A stretch of 13,683 nt of DNA from Candidatus Firestonebacteria bacterium RIFOXYA2_FULL_40_8. GTDB lineage: Bacteria > Oederibacteriota > D2-FULL-39-29. The translations under genes and the position numbers were made by a program. The stretch lies in contig MFGS01000032.1 of NCBI GenBank assembly GCA_001778355.1, positions 9,657-23,339 of the forward strand, read 5' to 3'. Positions 6,661 through 13,683 of this stretch are shown here, piece after piece; the first letter of the stretch is position 1, and the number at the start of each line of letters is the position of its first letter. The notes beneath the pieces were generated by a model. It was not told the DNA's origin and did not search any database. It saw nothing but the letters and a program-made list of their open reading frames with translations.

Positions 6661-6748
6661 ATTAACCGAAAGGGCAAATCTTGAGCAATCAAGATACGCA
6701 AAGTTCCAGTCCGCCACGATGTTTGGCGGAGGCTGAGCTGCCGATTCG
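6661..6748 (+). promoter_or_regulatory. GEMM riboswitch aptamer, cyclic-di-GMP-I type
   Basis: The GEMM core is recognisable by eye. A-GGGCAAA (6671-6678) leads into a 7-bp stem (6678-6684 with 6689-6695) capped by a GCAA tetraloop, as the class requires for docking. The invariant ACGCAAAG (6696-6703) follows. Next is a second arm whose distal stem is TCCGCC/GGCGGA (6710-6715 with 6725-6730), and then the conserved 3' TGCCGA (6739-6744). CGAA (6667-6670) with TTCG (6745-6748) closes P1. Aligned by eye to the Vibrio Vc2 aptamer, the position equivalent to G20 is G (6673) and C92 is C (6741), which favours c-di-GMP over the cGAMP-sensing subtype, where that G is usually A. It precedes the PorV-like and giant secreted protein genes. 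Confidence 0.87.
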
Positions 6749-6788
6749 TCTAGCCGAAGGCTGACGGACCTCGAATATAACTTGGAGG
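6745..6788 (+). promoter_or_regulatory. Likely riboswitch expression platform reaching a ribosome site
   Basis: A hairpin pairing 6745-6755 with 6759-6768 (10 pairs with one G-U, one bulged T, GAA loop) uses the same TTCG that forms the 3' side of aptamer P1, so the two folds exclude each other. Directly after it, CCTC (6769-6772) can pair with GAGG (6785-6788) of the GGAGG ribosome site. No T-run is present, so control of translation fits better than termination. The direction of the switch cannot be told by eye. Confidence 0.4.
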
Positions 6789-6792
6789 AACG

Positions 6793-7896
6793 ATGCGTGC
6801 TTGGTGCTGTAAATGCAAGCAAGACAGTTGTAGTTGCTCGATTCCCTCCATAAAGATTGGCGGGCAAAAAAAGCATCGAGCCTTGCGCCTGATGAATCAG
6901 GCAACTACAATTATCATTATTTTTTTATTGTTGTCACCCGCCGTATTTGCCGGAACCGGCACAGAGACAATGCAATTTCTGAAAATAAAACCTTCTGCGC
7001 GCGCGACATCTCTAGGCGACAGTTTTGTAAGTATAGCTAATGATGCCAGCGCCACCTTCTATAATCCCGCAGGTTTAGCCCAATTGGATAATATGGAAAT
7101 TTCTCTTATGCACATGGCGTATATCGCGGAGACAAGTTATGAATTCGGCACTATCGTACTTCCTGCCGGGGACAAATTAAGGATAGGAGCTTATATAATA
7201 TTTTTAAATTACGGGAGTGTTGTGAAGACCACGGAAGATTCGAGCGGGATCTTTTCCGGTAATTCCGGAAGCTATACCCCTTATGACCTGTCTGCTGCGG
7301 TATCAATGGGATATAGATTAAGCGGGAATTTCAATGTGGGATTTAATATAAAAATGGCGCTGAGCAGTATAGATGATAAGAGTCTAAACGGGATAATGGG
7401 GGACGCCGGAGTACTCTGGAAGGTTACGGATGAAATAAGTGTCGGCGGAATTTTATACAACATCGGAGGAGTAATGCAAAACGGGGACGCTTCTCCTCTT
7501 ACGGGAAAGCTGGGAGTGTCGACAAAACTTTCGTTGATGGAAGAAAATGATCTTACGGCGGGGGTAGGTTTTAATTATGTGAACGCAAGCGCGAAGCTTT
7601 CGGAAAGTATCGGTGCTGAATACTGTTTCCGGGATATGTTTTCCGTGAGAGCCGGATACGGTATTGGTTCTGATGCCGACGGCATAAATATCGGCGCAGG
7701 GTTAAAACAGGACCTCGGCGGAATGACGGGTACGTTGGATTATAACTTCTCGATGCTCGGAGACCTGGGAAGCGCGCACCGTATATCCATCGGATTAAAG
7801 TTCGGACAGGATAACAGATCAAAAGTGAAAAGCAGCGGCGCAAAAAAGAAAAGTGTAAATACTGGGATAAGAAATTATTATAGGGGAAATAAATAA
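6793..7896 (+). CDS. PorV/PorQ-like outer-membrane beta-barrel protein
   Basis: The barrel region begins with the family signature 'SARATSLGDSFVSIANDASATFYNPAGLA' (split here by its parts 'ARATSLGDSFVSIAND' and 'ATFYNPAGLA'), followed by alternating amphipathic strands to the C-terminus. Related UPF0164/PorV/PorQ proteins sit in the outer membrane; PorV serves type IX secretion in Bacteroidota, and many homologues elsewhere are uncharacterised. The start is unsettled. ATG 6793 has a perfect GGAGG 4 bases upstream and sits 45 bases after the riboswitch, but would add 33 residues, with five cysteines ('CCKCKQDSCSC'), ahead of the signal peptide. ATG 6892 begins directly at the signal peptide (MNQATTIIIIFLLLSPAVFA) but has no ribosome site and lies in a predicted RNA stem. 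I keep 6793 because of its ribosome site. The stop TAA overlaps the next ATG by one base (TAATG), so the two genes are translationally coupled. Confidence 0.88.
   Translation: MRAWCCKCKQDSCSCSIPSIKIGGQKKHRALRLMNQATTIIIIFLLLSPAVFAGTGTETMQFLKIKPSARATSLGDSFVSIANDASATFYNPAGLAQLDNMEISLMHMAYIAETSYEFGTIVLPAGDKLRIGAYIIFLNYGSVVKTTEDSSGIFSGNSGSYTPYDLSAAVSMGYRLSGNFNVGFNIKMALSSIDDKSLNGIMGDAGVLWKVTDEISVGGILYNIGGVMQNGDASPLTGKLGVSTKLSLMEENDLTAGVGFNYVNASAKLSESIGAEYCFRDMFSVRAGYGIGSDADGINIGAGLKQDLGGMTGTLDYNFSMLGDLGSAHRISIGLKFGQDNRSKVKSSGAKKKSVNTGIRNYYRGNK
6798..6912 (+). other. Strongly folded RNA region: hairpin plus three-way junction over the PorV-like start
   Basis: Base pairing visible by eye: a 6-bp hairpin (6798-6803 with 6816-6821), then a three-way junction. 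Its closing stem pairs 6826-6835 with 6903-6912 (10 pairs, one G-U). Arm two pairs 6836-6842 with 6875-6881 (7 pairs) and continues 6844-6850 with 6858-6864 (one mismatch), leaving an A-rich bulge at 6865-6874. Arm three pairs 6887-6892 with 6897-6902 and holds the alternative ATG 6892. CCTCCA (6845-6850) also complements the ribosome site at 6783-6788. The arms fit end to end without clashes. It matches no riboswitch class I know. Confidence 0.4.
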
Positions 7897-10800
7897 TGAA
7901 AAAAATGCTGTTTGTTGTGATCTTGTTTTTCTCTTCGTTTTTTCCGCTGCTGGCTGCGCCTGTTATAAGCAATGTGCATTATTCCGCCGGAACCAGCGCG
8001 GCAACTATCTCCTGGAATACAGATGTTACATCGACAACGCAATTAACATATTGCCCGGGTTATACCACCACATGGACCAATACCACGGAAGTTGCAAATC
8101 TGACAACCAGCCATACGGTAACGTTAAGCGGCCCTTTCTCCAGTTACATTTATAAATTCAAACCCATATCAAAGGATTCTGTGGGCGCGACGACGATTGG
8201 GACCCAGCGCAACACTCATGTGATAATAACACCCGGAATAATGTTCGACGGTTGGGATACCACGAAAGCGATAATAAAATTCACCACGGAGGACGGTACT
8301 ACTCAGCCGTCTTTCAGCTATGTCGAGTATGGTCCGACAACAGCTTATGGAACAAGCACTGCGATCGCAACTTCAAAAGGACACGCGTTTGCTCTGACAG
8401 GTTTGACCGTCGGGTCAACTATTAATTATCGTGTCCGTTCTTCCATGCCTTACGGTGAATTCATAGGCCAGAATTATTCGGCCGTTGTCCCGGCAAATTC
8501 ACCGACAGTAGATCCTTCCCAGGTTCTTGTACTTAAAAATCTGGCAAGCGCTACTTCAATATCCATAGCGGATTATTACGCGTTGAAAAGAAATATCCCG
8601 TCAACAAATGTGGTTAATTTAAGCATTCCCGGTTCTGTAAGCCTGGGTACCGTAGCAAATTATCAGACTTATGTAAGGGATCCTGTAAAAGCCGCATTAG
8701 ACGCGAACGGCGGAGCTTTAAAGAATACTGTAAGATATATTGTTGTAACCAAAGGTATTCAATATGGCGCGGCAGGGGGCGCTATTGATCTGTTTCTATA
8801 TGACCCTTACGAAGTCTTAGGCGGAGGTAATCCGTATTACAGAAAGAATTACAGATTTTCAACTCCCGTAGTTTCCGGAAGCAATACAATGTATCTTGTT
8901 ACATGCATTGACGGATCTACCGATGAAGTTTGTAAAGGACTGATCGATAAGGCAATTTATGCGGGAAAATACGCGAAGCCCGGATATGGTACAGGCTACT
9001 GGGACTCCCAGGCCGGGTTGGACCCGAACAACGGTTATTACCCTCCGGATAAAGCTTTCAGGACTTCCGACGCGATCTGCAAGGCCGCGGGTTACGACAG
9101 TGTTCTTGATATGAATGATAACAGATTCGGAACTCCGCCTGCGCCGTCACATTGTCCGGATGCTCTTTTTTATCAGGGGTGGTATTGCGGGCTTTATGAA
9201 GATGTTTTCGACTGGAAAGTAGGAGCGGTTGCCTGGCACCTGGAATCTTCCACCGCCTCCGGTTTGCAAAACACTGGAACAACAAACCAACACTGGGTCT
9301 GCGGTTTTCTAAACAGCGGTGTTACGGCTACTCTTGGAGCCGTAAACGAACCTTATGTTTCGGGTTTTGCCGAGGGTGATTATTTTTCTCAGGCATTTAT
9401 GCAGGGGTATACTTTTGGCGAGGCTTGTTTTATGTCCACCACCTGGATGAGATGGATGATGTGTTTTGTCGGAGACCCGATCTACCGGCTCTCCAACAAT
9501 CCGCAGGTTGATACAACACCTCCCGTGGTGACAAATATAGCGTCTACCGGAGTTGCAGGTTACACGGATACCCAGGAAAAAATATATTGGGAAACCGACG
9601 ACCCGTGTAATTCTCAGGTGGAATACGGGCTGACTGCTTCTTACGGGAGTACTTCTGCGCTCGATAAATGGATGGGATGCAGGCATAATGTCATACTGAC
9701 AGGGCTTAATGCGGGTTCAACATATCATTACCGGATACTGACTACCGATCCCGCGGGAAATCAGACTATAACCGGGGATTATACTTTTACGACCACGGGT
9801 GCCGTGCCTCCTTCCGCGCCGGTTGGTTTGTCGGCAACTGCTACAGACAGGGCCGTGAATTTAAAATGGACGGCAAATACACAGACGGATCTTATGGGAT
9901 ATAAAGTTTACAGGAATACGGTGGCAGGCGCAACTGGGCGGGTGTTGATTGCAACCCTCGGAACAAGCGTCACTTATCAGGACAACTCCGGACTTACCAA
10001 CGGGACAAAATATTATTATGTTATCACGGCATATGATAGCCTATCCGAAAGCGCGGTAAGCGCGGAAGTGAATGCGACACCGGGACCTTTAGCGGCTCCG
10101 TCAAATGTGGCGGCAACACCCGGGGACGGTATGATCAATTTGAGCTGGGATCCGGTACTTGATACGCTGGTTACGGGGTATGCTATATATAGAAGCACGG
10201 AAAGCGGTGTCTACGGTTCCGCCCTGGCAATAAAATATAACGGTGGGAATTATTACCGGGATACAACTGCGGCGAACGGAACAACTTATTATTATGTGGT
10301 AAGGACTTTAGGGAGCACGGAAAGCGCGAATTCAACGGAAGTAAACGCTTTGCCCCAGGTCGGGTTCGGAACTCCGGATCTTATTGCCACAGTTGTCTAT
10401 CAAAAAGGGCTGGCTCCTTCTGCCGGTTATGACGGTGTTGTAAGTACCGGGATGGGGAGCAGCTGGACCACCACTCTTTATGACACCGGATACTGGAATA
10501 TCCGATTAAGCGGGAGCAGCGCTTACGAAGACTTGATATATTTTAACCTTGGAGACACCGGCGGCTGGTCCCAGGTGGTTTCCGCTGTTTTATCTTTATA
10601 TTCTCCGGACCTTAAAGTTGCAGATACAATTTCGGCCAGGCAGATGACGGACCCTGATTCGCTTGGAACAACTTTTCAGTCAGGCTGGGCTCCCGCCAAC
10701 CAATATAACACCATGGAAGGAGCGACTAAAGCTTACAGAAGGCAGGGCATTTCGGCCGATTCTGCCATAAAATGGCGGAATACTGATACCACTAATTCGA

Positions 10801-13683
10801 CGAATAATCTGGAAACAGCATGTTTGGCGCCGGAAACGGGCGGCTCGCTTTCCTATACTTCAGCTGCAACCTGGTATAATCACACGGTTACCGCGGCTGT
10901 TGAAAGTTTCAGGGCTAACACAGCTCCAAACCAGGGGTGGCTGATAAGCTGTACCGGAACCGCCAACCTTTCTATTAGTTCCGAAAAGAGCGGTACCGTA
11001 AATTTAAGGCCGAAACTGACTGTTCGATACAAAGTGTTAAATCCGGTTAATCCCGTAATTTCCAATGCAGCTGTCAGCTCATATACAAAGACCTCGGCCG
11101 TGATAACCTGGAAAACCGACGTGCCGTGTAAGTCAAAGGTAGAATACAGCACGGACATGTCTTATTCAAGTTCTACTATAGAAGACCCCGCTCTGGTAAC
11201 CGAACATTCACAGACGATAAACGGTTTAACCGAAGAAACCTCCTATCATTTCAGGATAAAAGCGGAAGATTCCGGAGCGCAGATTACTTACAGTCCTGAT
11301 AATATATTGATAACAAAACCGGGAGCGCAGACAAGTAAAGTTGTATTTATGTTTATCCTGAGTCTCGGGTACGGACAGGATCAAAATAACGAAATATATA
11401 CAATGAATATGTCGGGTAACGTAAGAACAAGGCTTACAAATAATAACTCCGTAGAAAGAAATCCTGCCTGGTCGCCGGATGGGACGCAGATAGTCTGTAT
11501 ACAGGCCCCTACTCCATTTTCTCCGTTCTACCTGTATATAATGGATGCTGACGGCAGGAACCAGAGACGGGTAAACACCATGGCGGGAAATTGCTGGGAT
11601 CCGAGTTTCAGTAAAGACGGCAATTATATTTATTTCGTCAACGATAATTACGCCGGGACCACCGCGATATATAGAATAAATATTGACGGGAGTAATTTGA
11701 CAAAGGTCTCGACCGGAGAGAGCGATGCTACTTTGAAAAAACCGGTATGCTCGCCTGACGGTACCAAGATCATGTATATTTCCGGAGCAACAGGAAATCA
11801 GGAAGTATATGTGATGAATTCGGATGGAACAAATTCTGTCAACGTTTCGAACGACCCGAGTAATGATAATCAGGCCTGCTGGTCTCCTGACGGTACGCAG
11901 ATAGCTTTTATCTCCGACCGTAACGGGAATTACCAGGTGTACAAAATGAACAGTAACGGCAGCACGCAGACTAAACTTACGAATAATACAAATGCCACTC
12001 TGGAGTCCGCGGTTACATGGTCGGCGGACGGCACAAAAATTGTTCACGAGTATGAATCCAACGTCTTCGGAACGCATTATGTGTATTCCATGAACCCGGA
12101 CGGCTCGGGCGCTTATAAGTTAAGTAATACTGCCTATAATGACGCGGAACCCAGTATGGTCATGCCTGCCGCGGGAGCGGATGTAACGCCGCCTGTCATC
12201 AGCGCGGTAACATCGGGAAGTATCACCGGGACGAGCGCGGTGATAACGTGGACCACAAATGAAAATTCGGACTCCCAGGCGGAGTACGGGATAACTACGG
12301 GTTATGGGTTGATAACCGCTTTGAACACGGCTCTTGTAACTTCTCATACAGTGACTATCTCCGGATTGACCGCGGGTACATTGTATCATTACAAAGTCGA
12401 ATCAAAAGATGTCTCGGGAAATCTTGCCGGATCAATCGATTATACGTTCACGACATTAGCCGGAGCTCCTTCTGTAATAAATCTCGCCCCGGCAGCAGGA
12501 AATAACGCATCATTAACAACCGTAAGCATATCCGGTTTTGGTTTCTACGGAGGAACAGGAAGTTCCACGGTAACAGGAGTAGTGCTGGATAATCTGGGAG
12601 GCACGGTAATAACAATAAGCAGTTACAGCGTCTTGACGGATACAAGTATACAAAATGCAATAGTTCCCTCAGGAAAACCCGCAGGAACGTATGACGTGAG
12701 AGTAAGCACCACAACAGGAACGAACGCCACAAGCACCGTCAAATTTGTAATGACAACAACAGTTTCTGCTCCGACTGTAACAAATATAACGGCAAATACC
12801 GGAAGTAATCTTACGGTAGCGACAGTGACAATTTCAGGTACCGGTTTTAACGGAGGAACAGGAAGCGGAGCTGTAGCTTCGGTGAAACTATCGGATACGG
12901 CAAATACTTTCTTAACAATATCAGGTGCCGCGATAAACGATACGAGTATCTCGGGAGCGGTTGTTCCCGCCGGAATTGCTGTTGGAACGTATGATGTCAA
13001 GGTTACCACCCCTGGAGGAACGAATACGACATCAACGGTTAAATTTTCCGTGACAACACCGGTACCGGCTGTAACAAATATTGTGACAAATACAGGAAAT
13101 AATCTGTCTGCAACTACGGTTGCGGTAACCGGGAGCGGATTCTTTGGAGGCCTTGGAAGCAGTACCGTATCCGGAGTACAGCTCGGAAGCACACCGATAG
13201 TAACTTACACGGTCGGAAGTAATACCTCGATCACCGGTATGGTAATACCTGCAGGAATAGCGGCAGGAAGTTATGACTTGAAAGTAACAGCTGCAGGCGG
13301 AACGAATACCACATCTGCGGTTAAATTTACCGTAACAACGCCTGCGCCGACTGTAATAAATATAGTGACAAATACCGGAAGCAATCTGTCGGCAACAACA
13401 GCCGCCGTAACCGGCACAGGATTTTTTGGGGGAATGGGAAGCAGTACAGTTACGGGAGTAGTACTTGGAACCACACCGATAACAACATATACGGTAACGA
13501 GTACAACAGCGATAACAGGATTAATAATCCCGTCAGGAATAGCAGTGGGAACTTATGATCTAAAGGTAACAACGGCAGGAGGAACGAATACGACATCAAC
13601 GGTTAAATTTACCGTAACAACGCCTGCGCCGACAGTCTCAAATATAGCTGCAAATACCGGAAGTAATCTGTCTGCAACCACGG
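7896..13683 (+). CDS. Giant secreted multidomain protein (TIGR03790-like, Fn3, DNRLRE, PD40, IPT/TIG), 3' end beyond the window
   Basis: I read 1,929 codons without a stop to the right edge. Order: signal peptide 1-20; two Fn3-like modules to about 205; a TIGR03790-like domain 209-537 ('ADYYALKRNIPSTNVV', 'RYIVVTKGIQYG'); an Fn3-like domain of the purple-acid-phosphatase N-terminal type about 542-634 ('SQVEYGLTASYG'); two Fn3 domains 638-820 ('MGYKVYRN', 'TGYAIYRS'); a DNRLRE-like domain 822-1047; a second phosphatase-type Fn3 1052-1143; a six-bladed TolB/PD40 propeller about 1149-1425 (repeats of 'WSPDGTQI' type); a third phosphatase-type Fn3 1432-1522; then IPT/TIG-like repeats from 1523. 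No catalytic site is identified in what I can read. The make-up suggests a cell-surface or released adhesin or matrix protein. Overlap with the PorV-like stop codon and the upstream riboswitch place it in a c-di-GMP-responsive operon. A C-terminal anchor or sorting signal, if any, lies outside the window. Confidence 0.9.
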   Translation, partial: MKKMLFVVILFFSSFFPLLAAPVISNVHYSAGTSAATISWNTDVTSTTQLTYCPGYTTTWTNTTEVANLTTSHTVTLSGPFSSYIYKFKPISKDSVGATTIGTQRNTHVIITPGIMFDGWDTTKAIIKFTTEDGTTQPSFSYVEYGPTTAYGTSTAIATSKGHAFALTGLTVGSTINYRVRSSMPYGEFIGQNYSAVVPANSPTVDPSQVLVLKNLASATSISIADYYALKRNIPSTNVVNLSIPGSVSLGTVANYQTYVRDPVKAALDANGGALKNTVRYIVVTKGIQYGAAGGAIDLFLYDPYEVLGGGNPYYRKNYRFSTPVVSGSNTMYLVTCIDGSTDEVCKGLIDKAIYAGKYAKPGYGTGYWDSQAGLDPNNGYYPPDKAFRTSDAICKAAGYDSVLDMNDNRFGTPPAPSHCPDALFYQGWYCGLYEDVFDWKVGAVAWHLESSTASGLQNTGTTNQHWVCGFLNSGVTATLGAVNEPYVSGFAEGDYFSQAFMQGYTFGEACFMSTTWMRWMMCFVGDPIYRLSNNPQVDTTPPVVTNIASTGVAGYTDTQEKIYWETDDPCNSQVEYGLTASYGSTSALDKWMGCRHNVILTGLNAGSTYHYRILTTDPAGNQTITGDYTFTTTGAVPPSAPVGLSATATDRAVNLKWTANTQTDLMGYKVYRNTVAGATGRVLIATLGTSVTYQDNSGLTNGTKYYYVITAYDSLSESAVSAEVNATPGPLAAPSNVAATPGDGMINLSWDPVLDTLVTGYAIYRSTESGVYGSALAIKYNGGNYYRDTTAANGTTYYYVVRTLGSTESANSTEVNALPQVGFGTPDLIATVVYQKGLAPSAGYDGVVSTGMGSSWTTTLYDTGYWNIRLSGSSAYEDLIYFNLGDTGGWSQVVSAVLSLYSPDLKVADTISARQMTDPDSLGTTFQSGWAPANQYNTMEGATKAYRRQGISADSAIKWRNTDTTNSTNNLETACLAPETGGSLSYTSAATWYNHTVTAAVESFRANTAPNQGWLISCTGTANLSISSEKSGTVNLRPKLTVRYKVLNPVNPVISNAAVSSYTKTSAVITWKTDVPCKSKVEYSTDMSYSSSTIEDPALVTEHSQTINGLTEETSYHFRIKAEDSGAQITYSPDNILITKPGAQTSKVVFMFILSLGYGQDQNNEIYTMNMSGNVRTRLTNNNSVERNPAWSPDGTQIVCIQAPTPFSPFYLYIMDADGRNQRRVNTMAGNCWDPSFSKDGNYIYFVNDNYAGTTAIYRINIDGSNLTKVSTGESDATLKKPVCSPDGTKIMYISGATGNQEVYVMNSDGTNSVNVSNDPSNDNQACWSPDGTQIAFISDRNGNYQVYKMNSNGSTQTKLTNNTNATLESAVTWSADGTKIVHEYESNVFGTHYVYSMNPDGSGAYKLSNTAYNDAEPSMVMPAAGADVTPPVISAVTSGSITGTSAVITWTTNENSDSQAEYGITTGYGLITALNTALVTSHTVTISGLTAGTLYHYKVESKDVSGNLAGSIDYTFTTLAGAPSVINLAPAAGNNASLTTVSISGFGFYGGTGSSTVTGVVLDNLGGTVITISSYSVLTDTSIQNAIVPSGKPAGTYDVRVSTTTGTNATSTVKFVMTTTVSAPTVTNITANTGSNLTVATVTISGTGFNGGTGSGAVASVKLSDTANTFLTISGAAINDTSISGAVVPAGIAVGTYDVKVTTPGGTNTTSTVKFSVTTPVPAVTNIVTNTGNNLSATTVAVTGSGFFGGLGSSTVSGVQLGSTPIVTYTVGSNTSITGMVIPAGIAAGSYDLKVTAAGGTNTTSAVKFTVTTPAPTVINIVTNTGSNLSATTAAVTGTGFFGGMGSSTVTGVVLGTTPITTYTVTSTTAITGLIIPSGIAVGTYDLKVTTAGGTNTTSTVKFTVTTPAPTVSNIAANTGSNLSATT
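12462..13683 (+). repeat. IPT/TIG-like tandem repeats in the giant gene
   Basis: Successive units begin at 12462, 12765, 13059, 13341 and 13623, with lengths of 101, 98, 94 and 94 codons and a partial fifth cut by the window edge. Each starts near 'APTVTNI.(A/T)NTGSNLS', has the IPT-like 'VTGTGFFGG' and ends 'GGTNTTSTVKF.VTT'. The last two full units are each 282 bases. Identical stretches link units: 33 bases at 13014-13046 and 13578-13610, and 34 bases at 13318-13351 and 13600-13633. A-ending codons (GGA, ACA, GTA, ATA) become much more common here than in the preceding domains. Confidence 0.85.

Noticed and set aside
6862..6868. Second GGGCAAA, suggesting a tandem GEMM aptamer
   Set aside because: The matching ACGCAAAG and TGCCGA elements and the tetraloop stem are missing downstream, so it is not a second copy of that class.
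6826..6912. Possible integron attC site or mobile palindrome
   Set aside because: The expected paired core sites (RYYYAAC / GTTRRRY) are not found at the ends, and there is no integrase or transposase in view.
12623..13192. Long open minus-strand frames opposite the giant gene (also 11226-12077, 12120-12389, 13271-13474)
   Set aside because: They lie opposite a confidently coding gene, lack ribosome sites and signal features, and their periodic sequence simply mirrors the IPT repeats on the other strand.

Overview
The window looks like a chromosomal piece of a Gram-negative-type, probably uncultivated bacterium of moderate to low GC. It encodes an outer-membrane PorV/PorQ-like barrel, a FecR-domain exported protein, Sec signal peptides, good GGAGG ribosome sites and canonical sigma-70 promoters. 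The mix of PorV-like, TIGR03790-like and giant Fn3/IPT secreted proteins recalls candidate phyla such as Omnitrophota, Firestonebacteria or Elusimicrobiota. That placement is inference; the sequence carries no rRNA or tRNA to test it.

Layout. (1) 1-603, minus strand: the N-terminal 201 codons of an exported FecR-domain protein running off the left edge, with its own promoter. (2) 604-1293: an intergenic stretch with a divergent promoter and operator-like palindrome, leading into a small, apparently frameshifted gene (852-1005). (3) 1233-2593: a complete AbiEi/AbiEii toxin-antitoxin operon with promoter, operator-like inverted repeat and 11-nt gene overlap. (4) 2750-4891: a KefB-like cation:proton antiporter fused to TrkA-N and TrkA-C domains, carrying an internal 53-residue tandem duplication; short tandem repeats follow. 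(5) 5167-6456: an ECF sigma factor, probably TTG-started, then a small secreted beta-sandwich protein. (6) 6641-13683: a GEMM (cyclic-di-GMP-I type) riboswitch, a second strongly folded RNA region, a PorV/PorQ-like outer-membrane protein, and, overlapping its stop codon by one base, a secreted multidomain protein of more than 1,929 residues that is still open at the right edge.

How the parts fit. The most coherent unit is region 6: a second-messenger sensor ahead of an outer-membrane protein and a huge modular surface or secreted protein, suggesting c-di-GMP control of an adhesin or matrix-like product. Neither the giant gene nor the FecR gene is complete here. The FecR protein, the sigma factor and the beta-sandwich protein may belong to an envelope-sensing circuit, but no anti-sigma gene is visible, so this is only suggestive.
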